A model generated the notes under the pieces. The model did no database searches and was not told where the DNA came from. It worked only from the letters and a program-made list of their open reading frames with translations. From Paenibacillus faecalis (GTDB lineage Bacteria; Bacillota; Bacilli; Paenibacillales; Paenibacillaceae), in NCBI RefSeq assembly GCF_900289175.1, contig NZ_LT985747.1, positions 1,821,937-1,885,936 on the forward strand: 64,000 nucleotides of DNA, written 5' to 3'. Shown here piece after piece: positions 43,141-52,864 of the stretch (the first letter of the stretch is position 1; the number at the start of each line of letters is the position of its first letter). The position numbers and the translations under genes are program-made.

Positions 43141-43935
43141 TTACGGCGCTTTGATCTCCATATCATCCAGGCTCTTGAATTCATAGCCCTGTCTCCGGGC
43201 TTCGTCAATAATACGGCCGAGCGCTTCCGTATTGTCGCGGGAGATGGAGTGCAGCAGCAGCACCGCCCCCGGATGGAGCTGTGCCGTTACTTTCTCATAT
43301 GCATACTGGGAACCGCGCTGGGCGTTGACATCCCAGTCTTTGTAAGCAAGCGACCAAAACACATTCGTATAACCAAGCTCCTTGCTCACCGCAAGTGAAC
43401 GTTCGTCAAAAATCCCTCGCGGCGTCCGTAAATATTTCATCTCCTTCTGCCCAGTTACCTTGGCTACCTCAATCTTCACCCGATCAAGCTCCTCTTTCAG
43501 CTTCTCCGCCGAAATCGTAGACACATCCGGATGACTCCAGGAGTGGTTGCCGATGATATGCCCCTCAGCCACCATTCGCTTCATCAGCTCGGTCTGTGTC
43601 TTCACATAATGACCGGTGACAAAAAAGGTCGCAGGCACTTTCTTTTCTTTGAGCGTATCCAATATTTGGGAAGTAAAGCCATTTTCATAACCGTTATCAA
43701 ACGTTAGATACAGCTCTTTCTTGCTGGAGTCTCCCATAAAAATAGCACCATGCTTCTTCAAAAGCTCCTTAAAGCCCTCTTCGTCAATAGACGGAAGCTT
43801 CCCGTTTACACTTCGCTTGAAACCGAAATGAAACGGTCCGCTGCCTGACGCGAAAGCGGGGAGCGAAAATGCCAGCAGCATTGCTAAACATAGTGTAGTG
43901 ATTGTCGTCACTTGAAGAACGCGACGTTTGTTCAT
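43141..43935 (-). CDS. pdaA: Polysaccharide deacetylase PdaA (spore cortex muramic delta-lactam)
   Basis: A 264-residue exported enzyme. It has a signal peptide ending near ALPAFA-like residues (LPAFASGS), then FHFGFKRSVNGKLP, which is typical of PdaA. The NodB domain has TFDNGYENG (catalytic Asp), HSWSHPD (metal His), RTPRG, and LLLHSIS near the end. PdaA removes acetyl groups from N-acetylmuramic acid so that muramic delta-lactam forms in the cortex, which is needed for germination. AAGGAG precedes the start. A sigma-G-like promoter lies upstream. Confidence 0.93.
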   Translation of the reverse strand: MNKRRVLQVTTITTLCLAMLLAFSLPAFASGSGPFHFGFKRSVNGKLPSIDEEGFKELLKKHGAIFMGDSSKKELYLTFDNGYENGFTSQILDTLKEKKVPATFFVTGHYVKTQTELMKRMVAEGHIIGNHSWSHPDVSTISAEKLKEELDRVKIEVAKVTGQKEMKYLRTPRGIFDERSLAVSKELGYTNVFWSLAYKDWDVNAQRGSQYAYEKVTAQLHPGAVLLLHSISRDNTEALGRIIDEARRQGYEFKSLDDMEIKAP

Positions 43936-43980
43936 ATCGTTGTAACTCCTTCTCCGTAGTGTAGTCGCCCTAGTATCATT

Positions 43981-44007
43981 AATTATGACAGGGCTATTAC
44001 AGCATAC
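43981..44007 (-). promoter_or_regulatory. Candidate sigma-G promoter of pdaA
   Basis: Minus strand GTATG (44003-44007), a 15-base spacer and CATAATT (43981-43987). This fits the forespore sigma-G pattern GnATR-N15-CATnnTA except at the last -10 base. The 5' leader would be about 40 bases. B. subtilis pdaA is sigma-G dependent. Confidence 0.4.
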
Positions 44008-44103
44008 TATCCCACGGATAAAGGAAAGTTATGTATCCCGCTGAAGTTTACCCACAGAAGTTCTCAGCATGCGGTATAATGCCCACATGACAGCGGTCTA
44101 AAA

Positions 44104-45144
44104 TCAGGAGACCGAAACAACACAGCCCCTGCGGTAGCTTTCTATGGCATATTCGATCATGGAAATGGTATCACGCGCATCCTCCGGCTTTACCGGAACC
44201 TCGGCTCCTTCCAATATCGCTTCTGCAAGCCCCTGATAAAACGCTTGGTATCTTCCCGGCAAGGTTTCAATCTCTCCTTGAACGGTCAACCCGCTAAGCT
44301 CCGTAACCAGCTCTCCGTACTGATCCGGATGGTCCTCCCCCCAGCCGGTATCTCCCGGGAGCATCCCCTGCTTCAGCTGTGCCTCCTGTGGGTCCAGTCC
44401 ATACTTCAAGAAACTGCCTTTATCCCCATGCAGTTCAAACCGGGGCCCTGCCTGCCGTACAAGCGAACCTGCATGGAGAATAACGCGGTGACTTTCATAT
44501 CCAAATACAAGATGAAAGTAGTCCGTCACTTCCGAGCCATCCCGCTCAGCCCCCATATCTGCCCATACCGTCTTCGGCTTGCCGAACAGCAGTATAGCCT
44601 GATCGATCAGATGAGAACCGAGATTGTATAATTCTCCTGCCCCCGGTCCTTGCCGTTCTTTCCAGCTGTGCTGAACGAGCGGACGGTATCTATTAAAATG
44701 CACTTGATATAAGGAAAGCCTACCCAATGCTTTCGTTTCAAGCAGATTGCGCACCGTTAGAAAGTCATTATCCCAGCGGCGATTGTGATACACGGTCAAG
44801 AGGACCTCTTTTTCCCGGGCAAGACGAATCAGCGCATCCGCTTCCTCCGTCGTAACGGTGAACGGTTTGTCTACAACGACATGCTTTCCGGCTTCGATTG
44901 CCTTTTTCGCATATTCAAAATGCGTGGCATTCGGAGTAGCGACCACTACAACAGAAATTTCTTCATCGAGCAGCAGCTGATTCACGGAATCAACGACCTT
45001 GGCGCGGGGCAAGTCTTTCTTAACTTTATCGGAATTGGAAGATACGACAGCGTAGATGTTATAGTCTGGAAGGTTAGCAAGAAAAGGTGCATGAAAAGTA
45101 GAACCGGATAATCCGTAACCGATAATGCCAACTTGGATTGTCAT
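44104..45144 (-). CDS. Gfo/Idh/MocA oxidoreductase, IolW/YdgJ-like
   Basis: A 346-residue NAD(P)-dependent dehydrogenase. The N-terminal Rossmann motif is GIIGYGLSG. The catalytic EKP variant reads VDKPFTV. The C-terminal domain has GAGELYNLGSHLIDQ, including the conserved His. It resembles scyllo-inositol dehydrogenase IolW (YvaA) and E. coli YdgJ. No other inositol genes are nearby, so the substrate is uncertain. The ribosome binding site before 45144 is weak (GGTGGTCGATAG). Confidence 0.9.
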   Translation of the reverse strand: MTIQVGIIGYGLSGSTFHAPFLANLPDYNIYAVVSSNSDKVKKDLPRAKVVDSVNQLLLDEEISVVVVATPNATHFEYAKKAIEAGKHVVVDKPFTVTTEEADALIRLAREKEVLLTVYHNRRWDNDFLTVRNLLETKALGRLSLYQVHFNRYRPLVQHSWKERQGPGAGELYNLGSHLIDQAILLFGKPKTVWADMGAERDGSEVTDYFHLVFGYESHRVILHAGSLVRQAGPRFELHGDKGSFLKYGLDPQEAQLKQGMLPGDTGWGEDHPDQYGELVTELSGLTVQGEIETLPGRYQAFYQGLAEAILEGAEVPVKPEDARDTISMIEYAIESYRRGCVVSVS

Positions 45145-45262
45145 CTATCGACCACCACTTTCTTCAAGGTATGTTGTGCTGCTTGTATACAAAGTTTGTC
45201 ATAACCTCTTTACCACATTTTAGCATTACAGCTCCGCTATCAGCAAAGAAATACAAAATCCC

Positions 45263-46153
45263 TTACTTCTTCTCCCCAAGCAACGATCGAGTGAATGAAA
45301 TCCATTCTCTGGCGGCAAAAGACAGATAGCGATCTTTACGCCAGATCATGCCAAGCTGCCATGGTATGGAGGGATTGTCCAGCGCAAGGATAGTGACTCT
45401 GGAAGCATCGATCTCACGACATATCGTTTCCGGCAACAGTGCAATACCGAGGTTTGCGGCAACCATGCCGCTGATCAGGTCCCACTGCGAGCTTTCGTAT
45501 ACGATGCGAGGTTCAAAACCGGCCCCGATACACTCCCGAATAATTCGGTCATGCAGTGTAAAATCCTCTCGAAACAGTACAAACGGCTCTTCAGCCAACT
45601 CTGCAAGGGAAACCGAATCACGTCCTGCCAATGGATGAGACGGGTGAAGCAGCAGCTGTAAATTTTCTTTTACGAACGAATAATAATGAAACACTTCCTC
45701 GTTTACAGGCAGCACAGCGACTCCAATATCAGTTTGTCCGCTCTCCACATCTGCCTCCACTTTTTTGGCCCCGTCTTCAAAAAGCTGAATTGTAATCTGC
45801 GGATATTTATCATGAAACTGTCCAATCACCTGCGGGAAAAAGCTGGAACCGATCATCGGCGGCAACCCGATTCGGATATGCCCGCGCTTTAGCTCCTTTA
45901 AGTCCTCAAGCTCATTCGAAACCTGGTCAAAAGCTTCCACCATTTGTTGTGCCTGCTGGTACATGATCCGCCCGGCATCGGTAAGCTCGATTCCCTTACC
46001 TTGTCGATGAAAGAGAATTACTCCCCATTCCTCCTCCATGTTCTTGATCATCTTGCTGATCGTCGGCTGCGTGATGTACAGCATCTCGGCCGCCTTAGTA
46101 AAGCTGCCAAGACGAGCGACTTCCAGAAAATATTGAAAATGCCGAATGTCCAT
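45263..46153 (-). CDS. cidR: LysR-family regulator, CidR-like
   Basis: A 296-residue regulator. The N-terminal helix-turn-helix (SFTKAAEMLYITQPTISKMI) and LysR substrate-binding domain are clear. It is divergent from a cidA-cidB pair, the same arrangement as B. subtilis ywbI-ywbHG and S. aureus cidR-cidABC, where CidR activates the operon in response to acetate or overflow metabolism. I chose the ATG at 46153, eight bases after AAGGAGG; in-frame ATGs up to 46201 lack such a site. Confidence 0.85.
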   Translation of the reverse strand: MDIRHFQYFLEVARLGSFTKAAEMLYITQPTISKMIKNMEEEWGVILFHRQGKGIELTDAGRIMYQQAQQMVEAFDQVSNELEDLKELKRGHIRIGLPPMIGSSFFPQVIGQFHDKYPQITIQLFEDGAKKVEADVESGQTDIGVAVLPVNEEVFHYYSFVKENLQLLLHPSHPLAGRDSVSLAELAEEPFVLFREDFTLHDRIIRECIGAGFEPRIVYESSQWDLISGMVAANLGIALLPETICREIDASRVTILALDNPSIPWQLGMIWRKDRYLSFAAREWISFTRSLLGEKK

Positions 46154-46181
46154 TTCAAAATCCTCCTTCCCTGCATCAAAC

Positions 46182-46196
46182 ATTCCAAATCGGAAT
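46182..46196. promoter_or_regulatory. LysR-type binding site between cidR and cidA
   Basis: ATTCCAAATCGGAAT is an inverted repeat with the T-N11-A form of LysR regulators. It lies 23 bases upstream of the -35 of the cidA promoter. Confidence 0.5.
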
Positions 46197-46218
46197 AACA
46201 ATCATTCTATATATTCAT

Positions 46219-46247
46219 TTTACTTATGAAAGCTATTGATGTAAAAT
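46219..46247 (+). promoter_or_regulatory. Candidate cidAB promoter
   Basis: TTTACT (46219-46224), a 17-base spacer and TAAAAT (46242-46247). It is suited to activation by CidR bound upstream. Confidence 0.5.
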
Positions 46248-46282
46248 TTTCATTAAAGATGAAAGAAAAGGAGTGACCGGTC

Positions 46283-46651
46283 TTGAAACAACTTGTTAAA
46301 GGAAGTCTCCAAGTGGCCGGTTTCATGCTCATTTCCATCCTTATGGATAAATTGGCTGAACTGCTTCATTTAAGCATACCCGGCAGTATTCTAGGTATTG
46401 CCCTCGTATTTATTCTACTTGAAACCAAAATCATCCGACTGGAATGGATTGAGCTTGGAGCCAACTGGCTGCTTGCTGAGCTGTTATTGTTCTTCATTCC
46501 GGCTGCTGTAGGTGTTATGAACTATTTCCCGATGCTCAAGAGTGACGGGATACAAATATTAATTGTTGTATTGCTCAGTACGGTGATCGTTATGGTCAGC
46601 TCCGGACTGATGGCTACATTTATATCAAAACGGAAGGAGCGTAGGGGATGA
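46283..46651 (+). CDS. cidA: CidA/LrgA holin-like protein
   Basis: A 122-residue membrane protein with four hydrophobic segments. IPGSILGIALVFILLETKII contains the family signature. CidA/LrgA proteins form holin-like oligomers that affect murein hydrolase activity and overflow-metabolite traffic. The start is a TTG at 46283 behind AAAGGAG. It overlaps cidB by four bases. Confidence 0.9.
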   Translation: MKQLVKGSLQVAGFMLISILMDKLAELLHLSIPGSILGIALVFILLETKIIRLEWIELGANWLLAELLLFFIPAAVGVMNYFPMLKSDGIQILIVVLLSTVIVMVSSGLMATFISKRKERRG

Positions 46652-47340
46652 TGACGTTATCCTGGCTTGCTTGGTTTGGTCTGCCCCTTACGGTAATCAT
46701 TTATTGGGCAGCTAAAAAACTGTATCATCATAAATCAAAAGTTTATTTATCACCGCTTCTTATTACTCCGATCGTCATTATTGTCATTTTGACGCAAACC
46801 GGAACATCCTATGAAGCATATAATGAAGGAGCCAAATGGCTCAGCGATCTGCTGCAGCCGGCAACGGTTGCTTTTGCCGTACCGCTATATAAAAATTTTC
46901 AAACCCTAAAAAAACATGCGGCCGAAATTATGGTCAGTGTCATCTCCGGGTCGGTCATGGCAATTCTATCATCAGCTATACTTGCCAAATGGCTTCATTT
47001 GGACAGTTCTCTGGTGACCAGTCTTATACCAAGATCGATCACCACCCCAATTGCTATGGACGTTTCCCAAGTCATCGGCGGGGTTCCGAGCATAACAGCA
47101 GTATTTGTCATTATAACCGGTATTCTCGGATCTATGGTTGGCCCTTCTGTCATGAAGCTCTTCAAGATTAAAGGTGACATTCCTCGCGGCATATTGTTTG
47201 GGACGAGCGCTCACGGTACAGGGACTTCCAAAGCATTTGAGTTCAGCTCCCTTTCAGGGACGATTTCCAGCATTTCCATGATCCTTGCCGCATTGTTTAC
47301 GCTCGGTGCTGCACCGATCTTAATGTCTTTTCTGTTCTAA
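46648..47340 (+). CDS. cidB: CidB/LrgB family membrane protein
   Basis: A 230-residue membrane protein with about seven hydrophobic segments. LrgB signatures include QPATVAFAVPLYKN near residue 72, SITTPIAMDVSQVIGG near 130 and GTSAHGTGTSKAFE near 190. Its start overlaps the cidA stop (ATGA). It is the partner of CidA in the control of autolysis or metabolite export. The operon ends at the terminator 47363-47388. Confidence 0.93.
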   Translation: MMTLSWLAWFGLPLTVIIYWAAKKLYHHKSKVYLSPLLITPIVIIVILTQTGTSYEAYNEGAKWLSDLLQPATVAFAVPLYKNFQTLKKHAAEIMVSVISGSVMAILSSAILAKWLHLDSSLVTSLIPRSITTPIAMDVSQVIGGVPSITAVFVIITGILGSMVGPSVMKLFKIKGDIPRGILFGTSAHGTGTSKAFEFSSLSGTISSISMILAALFTLGAAPILMSFLF

Positions 47341-47362
47341 CGATAAACACGGGTTTCCTCCA

Positions 47363-47388
47363 CCGGCTCTTTTGGGCCGGTTTTTTTT
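47363..47388 (+). terminator. Terminator of cidAB
   Basis: CCGGCTC and GGGCCGG around TTTT, followed by eight T. Confidence 0.9.
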
Positions 47389-47618
47389 ATGGCATACAAT
47401 GATCGTTTCCATCTTATATTCTAAAAGTATGACGGCAAGAAACTATAATGAATGAATCTATTCTTTGAAAAATATTCGAAACTATGCACACTCTCTTTGA
47501 CAAGCGTGTACAATAGAAGGCATAATAACTTTGTTCATCCTTTTACAAAAATTATAAAAAATCGTAAGGTCAGGGTTTTGTCCTAACCCTCTTGCGACTT
47601 GAAAGGAAGGCGGTACTG

Positions 47619-49487
47619 GTGTTCGCAAGGAACAGGTTTCGATTGAGCATTACGAAACCATTTATCTTTTTCTCCGTCATTTTACTGCTTAAAGGTTATT
47701 TGGCTTGGATGGTCATTTTTGATAATGTAATGCCTTGGCGTTTGCTTATTACAGAGATCCCTTTCATCTGGCTGGTATTCAGCCTGATTGAATGGTTTGC
47801 ATCCAAGCGCAAGATGGCAGCTTATATGACTGTTAACCTGCTCGTTACCGCAATTTTTTTCGCAGCTATTATGTATCATAAATATTACGGTGTCATACCA
47901 ACCTACCATGCTCTAGAGCAGGTAAATCAGGTGACTGCTGTAAGCAACAGCGTCTTTTCACTGATGGACCCTTATTTTCTACTGATTTTTACAGACATCA
48001 TCGTATTATTCATACTCTTCTGGAGAAGCGACCGATTTAAGACCTGGAAACAGAAGCACTCGACAAGAGGCAAGCGCTCGTTTGCATCGATGGTCTTTGT
48101 CATTTCCCTGATCGTCTGTCTGTTTCAAATTATTCCGAACCGTGCCAGCATGAATGAGACGGTCAAAGCTCAGGAGATGGGAATACTGAATTACGAGGCT
48201 TACACTATCTTCGAGCAAGATAATACAGTGCTGGCAGATCCCGAGTCCATCACCCAGGAGGAAATCAATAAACTGAAAGGCATTACCCCCGTATCTGATC
48301 CTAAATATCAGGGTGTTGCCAAAGGTAAAAACATCATTATGATCCAGATGGAATCCTTCCAGCAATTTTTAATCAATCTGGAGCTGGACGGTCAAGAAGT
48401 TACACCGGTAATGAATAAGCTCGCGAAAGAGAGCCTTTATTTCCCGAACTTCTATCAAAACGTCGGTCAAGGCAATACGTCCGATGCTGAATTTGTTGTA
48501 AACACATCTTTCTATATCCCGCCGCGTGGTGCAGCCGCGCAGCAATATGCAGACAAGCAAGTACCAAGCCTACCTAAAATGTTAAAACAGGATGGCTACC
48601 AATCTGCCACATTCCATACGAATGTTGTAGAGTTCTGGAACCGCAAGGAGCTTTATACAGCGATCGGATTTGATAAGTATTACGACAAATCCTTCTTTGG
48701 CGAGCCTGATAAAATATTTTTCGGCTCATCCGATGAGGTGCTGTATTCAAAAACGGCAGAAGAACTGAAAAAGATGAACGAGTCGGGAAAACCGTTTTAT
48801 GCCCATGTCCTCTCCATGACCGCTCATCATCCATACACGATTCCGGAATCCAAGCACAAGATGACGCTGCCGGAGAGATATGAAGGAACTTTTGCGGGCG
48901 ATTATATCCGCTCTCAAAACTATGCAGACTATGCGCTTGGTCAGTTTATTGAACAACTGAAAAAAGACGGCATATGGGATGACAGTCTCGTTATCATATA
49001 CGGAGACCATTTGGGTCTGCCGATTTATTCACTGGACAATGACGATAAAGAACTGATGAAAGAAATATACGGCCGTGAATATGTTTCTTCCGACATGATC
49101 AACATTCCGCTCATGATCTATGGAGAAGGATATATTGAACCTATGGTTATGGAGCAAGTCGGCGGGCAAATTGATATTTTACCAACAATCGCTAATCTGA
49201 CAGGCATTTCCTTGGAAAATCAACTTCATTTCGGTCAGGACCTGATCAATCAGAAAGATTACAACCTGCTGCCGGAACGTTATTATCTGCCTTCAGGTTC
49301 GTTTATTAACAGCACGACCCTGTTTATCCCGGGCAACTCTTTTGATGATGGTACTCTTCACCCGCTTCCACATACGACACAGGAGGCGACAGAAGCGACT
49401 AAAGACGAGTTTGACCGGGCGCTTAAACTGCTTCATCTATCGAACAGCTATTTAATGCAGTTGCCGGAACATACCAGCAGCCAATAA
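47619..49487 (+). CDS. LTA-synthase-like sulfatase-fold phosphoglycerol transferase
   Basis: A 622-residue membrane enzyme of the LtaS/YfnI group. About five hydrophobic segments come first, then the extracellular alkaline-phosphatase-like domain. Metal site residues appear in MIQMESF, the catalytic Thr in GQGNTSDAEF, and the late metal ligands in YGDHLG, with SMTAHHPY between. These enzymes polymerise or prime glycerol-phosphate lipoteichoic acid outside the membrane. I chose the GTG at 47619, eight bases after GGAAGG; the TTG at 47592 has no site. It is a single gene with its own terminator. Confidence 0.92.
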   Translation: MFARNRFRLSITKPFIFFSVILLLKGYLAWMVIFDNVMPWRLLITEIPFIWLVFSLIEWFASKRKMAAYMTVNLLVTAIFFAAIMYHKYYGVIPTYHALEQVNQVTAVSNSVFSLMDPYFLLIFTDIIVLFILFWRSDRFKTWKQKHSTRGKRSFASMVFVISLIVCLFQIIPNRASMNETVKAQEMGILNYEAYTIFEQDNTVLADPESITQEEINKLKGITPVSDPKYQGVAKGKNIIMIQMESFQQFLINLELDGQEVTPVMNKLAKESLYFPNFYQNVGQGNTSDAEFVVNTSFYIPPRGAAAQQYADKQVPSLPKMLKQDGYQSATFHTNVVEFWNRKELYTAIGFDKYYDKSFFGEPDKIFFGSSDEVLYSKTAEELKKMNESGKPFYAHVLSMTAHHPYTIPESKHKMTLPERYEGTFAGDYIRSQNYADYALGQFIEQLKKDGIWDDSLVIIYGDHLGLPIYSLDNDDKELMKEIYGREYVSSDMINIPLMIYGEGYIEPMVMEQVGGQIDILPTIANLTGISLENQLHFGQDLINQKDYNLLPERYYLPSGSFINSTTLFIPGNSFDDGTLHPLPHTTQEATEATKDEFDRALKLLHLSNSYLMQLPEHTSSQ

Positions 49488-49494
49488 AAAGAGC

Positions 49495-49545
49495 AAGGGC
49501 ATCTCCAAGATCATTTCGATCTTCGGAAAGATGCCCTTTATTTTT
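49495..49545 (+). terminator. Terminator of the LTA-synthase-like gene
   Basis: AAGGGCATCT and AGATGCCCTT enclose GATC-containing inner arms, followed by TATTTTT. Confidence 0.85.
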
Positions 49546-49835
49546 GCTGGAATTACATTTCTTGCTTCATTTGAAACTTTGACCTCGCCTGGCTTGTACA
49601 ATCCCGGTTCTTTCAGTGGGAATCATTCCTATGCCGCAGCTGGCTTATTTTGAGCCACTTCCTATGCCTCCATTTGACATGTGCACTTACTTTTTCTTAT
49701 TATAGTTAACATATACCTGTTTTTTCTTTACAAAAGTATATAGTCAATCATCATATTTTTGTTTAATACAGAGTAATAACAAATTAAGGTCAACAATGCC
49801 ACATCATTACATTTTATAGGAGTGAGATAGACGAA
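49546..49835. other. AT-rich intergenic region, nothing recognised
   Basis: Between the terminator and the next gene I see no convincing ORF, RNA element or operator. The last 140 bases are very AT-rich and presumably hold the promoter of the secreted-protein gene. Confidence 0.5.
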
Positions 49836-50189
49836 TTGGACCCCATTCGAAGGATAAGCAGATTCATGTACTTGGCACTTGGCTTAAGTTTTCTGGCATC
49901 AACTACACCCGTTAACGGGGAGGTTAAGTCCAAAAACTCCATTCCATCTCAGGAATTGCTTCTAGCTAAGAGCAACCGTGCTGCACCAGCCTTACCTGCT
50001 GCTCCCTTGCCGGAACAGATTCCATCTGTTGTAACACGTGTAATGCATCTGATATCCACCCGTATGACCGAATTCAGCGTTAAGACCGCCCATATTATTC
50101 TCATTTTAAAGCACATGCTTCTCGAACCTTTGAAGTTCAGGTCGAATTATGTTAGAGCTGATGCATATTTGCCTCTTGCTTTGCAGTAA
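49836..50189 (+). CDS. Small predicted exported protein, unrecognised
   Basis: A 117-residue protein with an N-terminal hydrophobic segment (FMYLALGLSFLAS) that could be a signal peptide, then an Ala/Pro-rich linker (APALPAAPLPEQIP) and a possible amphipathic helix. The TTG at 49836 is ten or more bases from GGAGTGAG; an ATG at 49866 is an alternative. It lies 46 bases before the CBS-domain transporter, so it may be cotranscribed. I do not recognise a family. Confidence 0.5.
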   Translation: MDPIRRISRFMYLALGLSFLASTTPVNGEVKSKNSIPSQELLLAKSNRAAPALPAAPLPEQIPSVVTRVMHLISTRMTEFSVKTAHIILILKHMLLEPLKFRSNYVRADAYLPLALQ

Positions 50190-50235
50190 GCTATTGAAAA
50201 CAAATTCGGACCAGAAAAAAAAGGATGTGTTTTGA

Positions 50236-51576
50236 TTGGTTGGCAGTATAGGCTTTAATTTATTTTTAGTAGCATTACTTATTGCGTTTACGGCTTTTTT
50301 CGTTATGACGGAATTTGCGATTGTAAAAATTCGGACCAGTCGAATCGATCAATTGGTGCTTGAAGGACGCAAAAACTCCTTGGCTGCAAAAAAAGTTGTG
50401 TCCAATCTTGACGGATATCTATCTGCCTGTCAGCTGGGTATAACGATTACGGCCCTGGGTCTCGGTTATTTGGGGGAAAGCACATTCGAGGCTCTATTTC
50501 ATCCCATATTTGACGCAATCGGACTCCCTGTTGATCTCGCAGGGGCCATGTCATTCTTGTTTGCATTTCTTTTCATGACATTTATTCACGTGGTGATCGG
50601 TGAGCTTGCCCCTAAAACACTTGCTATTCAAAAAGCGGAGCAAATCACACTCATCACAGCCAATCCCATTATATGGTTCTACCGCCTCATGTATCCGTTT
50701 ATCTGGCTCTTGAACGGCTCTGCCAACGGACTTGTCCGTTTGTTCGGCCTTCATCCTGCCAGCGAGCATGAAGAAGCTCACTCCGAAGAAGAGCTGCGGA
50801 TGATCCTTAGCGAAAGCTACGAGAGCGGCAAGATCAACCAAAGCGAATATGGCTACGTTAGCCGTATTTTTGCCTTTGACGATCTGCTCGCCAAGGAAAT
50901 TATGGTACCCCGTACCGATATGGTCTGTCTTTATGTGGATAAATCTCTAGCAGCAAACCTGCAGATTATTAAAAGAGAACAATATACCCGTTTCCCGGTC
51001 GTTCGCGGGGATAAGGACCAGGTCGTCGGTATGGTGAATACGAAACAGTTCTTCCTGGAGTTCGATGACAACTCAAATATGGATCTTTCCAAGCTCATCC
51101 ATCCGGCCATGACGGTATCTGAAGCGATGCCGATCAAGAAGCTGCTGAAAAAAATGCAGCAGGAAGGCACACATATGGCCATTTTGATTGATGAGTATGG
51201 CGGTACTTCCGGGATGATTACAATTGAGGACATTCTGGAGGAAATCGTCGGAGAAATCCGCGACGAGTTCGACAATGACGAAGAGCGCGATCTGATTCAA
51301 CCAGAACCGAATCGTCTTATCGTCAACGGAAAGGTAGCGATCAGTCGGGTGAATGATCTGTTGAACAGCGATCTGGACACAGAAGAGCTGGATACGATCG
51401 GCGGATGGTTGTACGGACATAATCCCGAGCTCATTAAAGGTGACAGCTGGACCTATGGTGAATTAACCTTTACGGTGCTGGAGAAGAAAACACACCGCTA
51501 CACCAAGCTGCAAATTGTGAAAGAAGACGCAGAGCAGCAGGAAACCGAGGCTGTTGCCGAAGAAGTTGAATCCTAG
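50236..51576 (+). CDS. HlyC/CorC (CNNM-type) CBS-domain membrane protein
   Basis: A 446-residue membrane protein. The DUF21/CNNM transmembrane region covers about residues 1-190, with SACQLGITITALGLGYLGES. A CBS pair follows (about 210-340, starting KEIMVPRTDM), then the C-terminal CorC_HlyC domain (from about 360). Family members are linked to Mg2+ or Co2+ efflux (B. subtilis MpfA). The start is a TTG at 50236 behind AAAAGGATG. Confidence 0.93.
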   Translation: MVGSIGFNLFLVALLIAFTAFFVMTEFAIVKIRTSRIDQLVLEGRKNSLAAKKVVSNLDGYLSACQLGITITALGLGYLGESTFEALFHPIFDAIGLPVDLAGAMSFLFAFLFMTFIHVVIGELAPKTLAIQKAEQITLITANPIIWFYRLMYPFIWLLNGSANGLVRLFGLHPASEHEEAHSEEELRMILSESYESGKINQSEYGYVSRIFAFDDLLAKEIMVPRTDMVCLYVDKSLAANLQIIKREQYTRFPVVRGDKDQVVGMVNTKQFFLEFDDNSNMDLSKLIHPAMTVSEAMPIKKLLKKMQQEGTHMAILIDEYGGTSGMITIEDILEEIVGEIRDEFDNDEERDLIQPEPNRLIVNGKVAISRVNDLLNSDLDTEELDTIGGWLYGHNPELIKGDSWTYGELTFTVLEKKTHRYTKLQIVKEDAEQQETEAVAEEVES

Positions 51577-51586
51577 ACATAACGAC

Positions 51587-51622
51587 GCCCTGTAGAGAAT
51601 AGCTTCTCTGCAGGGCTTTTTT
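51587..51622 (+). terminator. Terminator of the CBS-domain transporter gene
   Basis: GCCCTG-AGAGAA and TTCTCT-CAGGGC pair with one mismatch, followed by six T. Confidence 0.88.
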
Positions 51623-51651
51623 GATTGCAGCATTTTTTGTAGATCCCGTTT

Positions 51652-52710
51652 TTAATCCTTTCCAAGCTCCCTGATCTCAATGTCATTCGGGGAAGTAATT
51701 TGACTTATGTTATCCGTTCTGAACATATATGTCTTTGTATTTATGTTAAAATCCTCATTAAAACTGCCCTTGTTCGCCAGCTCTACGTTGCCAGGGGTAT
51801 TCAGCTCAGACGGATAGTAATTTACTTCCAACCCCGTCTCACCTTCTGCCATCACTTCTGGCATTCTCTGAATCAGCTCCATCACACGCTCCTGCTCCAT
51901 GGAAAGATCATTTGCCGCCAGATCAGCAAACACGGTTAAACTGACATGCTGCATGCCGACCGACGCTGCCGCCTCATTTGTTAAATCGCTATAATTTTTC
52001 ACAGGTGTTTCATTATGCCCGGCATTTACCCATACTCTAAAAACCGCGGTATCTGGATACAACTCATCGACCAAAGGTGTCAGAATCTCCTTAAGCTGCA
52101 CTGCCCATAACTCGTTTAGATAATTATCATTTGAAATGACTGAAGGATTTCCACTATCGCTCTCTAAAGTAAAAACCAGATCGGGATTTTGCTTCGGATG
52201 AGCTTCTATAGTGTAAGTACCTACCGCCCAAGTGTATTTCACATTTGTTACTTTAAACGGTTCATTGTATTTCTCTTCAAGATAGCTTTCAGCTGCTTCC
52301 TTGACTGCCCGCTTCTCTGCTATGCTTTTGGTAAAAGGCTCCGTCCCCCATGTATAGCCTACATACAACGACCCTATGAAAATGGCTACCCCCATCGCTG
52401 TTCTTACGATGATTTTCCCTGGAGAAGCGAACCGCCGCTGTTTCTTCTGGGCAAGAAGCGGATTTTGGACTGCTCTGTTGTTGAAATAGATCATAGTGAT
52501 AATAAATCCAACGATATGTAATCCGAGTGCCAAGGGAGCCAAAACAAGTCCCAAAAAACCCAATGTTATAAAAAACAAAAAAAGTAGGGTCCCCTGCATA
52601 ACCATAAGCACAGTTCCCCCTGCAATCATCCCCGCTGTGCCGATGTAAAACATGCCCAGACCGGTACAGATCAAAGATAAAAACGCTGCAATCCACCGAT
52701 GTTTTTTCAA
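51652..52710 (-). CDS. Unrecognised membrane-anchored protein
   Basis: A 352-residue protein. Three hydrophobic segments lie in residues 1-80, then a short cytoplasmic loop, a fourth hydrophobic segment near residue 105, and a soluble alpha/beta C-terminal part of about 230 residues. The C-terminal part has repeated YxIEAHPKQNPDLVF-like strands reminiscent of YfjL-type periplasmic domains. I chose the TTG at 52710, nine bases after AAGGAAGG; the ATG at 52719 directly abuts the site. Function is unknown. Confidence 0.7.
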   Translation of the reverse strand: MKKHRWIAAFLSLICTGLGMFYIGTAGMIAGGTVLMVMQGTLLFLFFITLGFLGLVLAPLALGLHIVGFIITMIYFNNRAVQNPLLAQKKQRRFASPGKIIVRTAMGVAIFIGSLYVGYTWGTEPFTKSIAEKRAVKEAAESYLEEKYNEPFKVTNVKYTWAVGTYTIEAHPKQNPDLVFTLESDSGNPSVISNDNYLNELWAVQLKEILTPLVDELYPDTAVFRVWVNAGHNETPVKNYSDLTNEAAASVGMQHVSLTVFADLAANDLSMEQERVMELIQRMPEVMAEGETGLEVNYYPSELNTPGNVELANKGSFNEDFNINTKTYMFRTDNISQITSPNDIEIRELGKD

Positions 52711-52864
52711 GATTAGCATCCTTCCTTATAAATCCTAGAAAATGATGTCCTATTTTCCAAAACCCATTATAGCAGTGGACTTCATAGAATCAAAGAACAA
52801 AACGCATGGTAATGCAGTGGGCCAACAATTCTTCTTTAAGGCAAGACTGATTTCAACAAAACAG

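Noticed and set aside
49560..49690. Short minus-strand ORFs in the intergenic region
   Set aside because: Frames of 11 to 19 codons, broken by stops, with no ribosome binding site at a usable distance.
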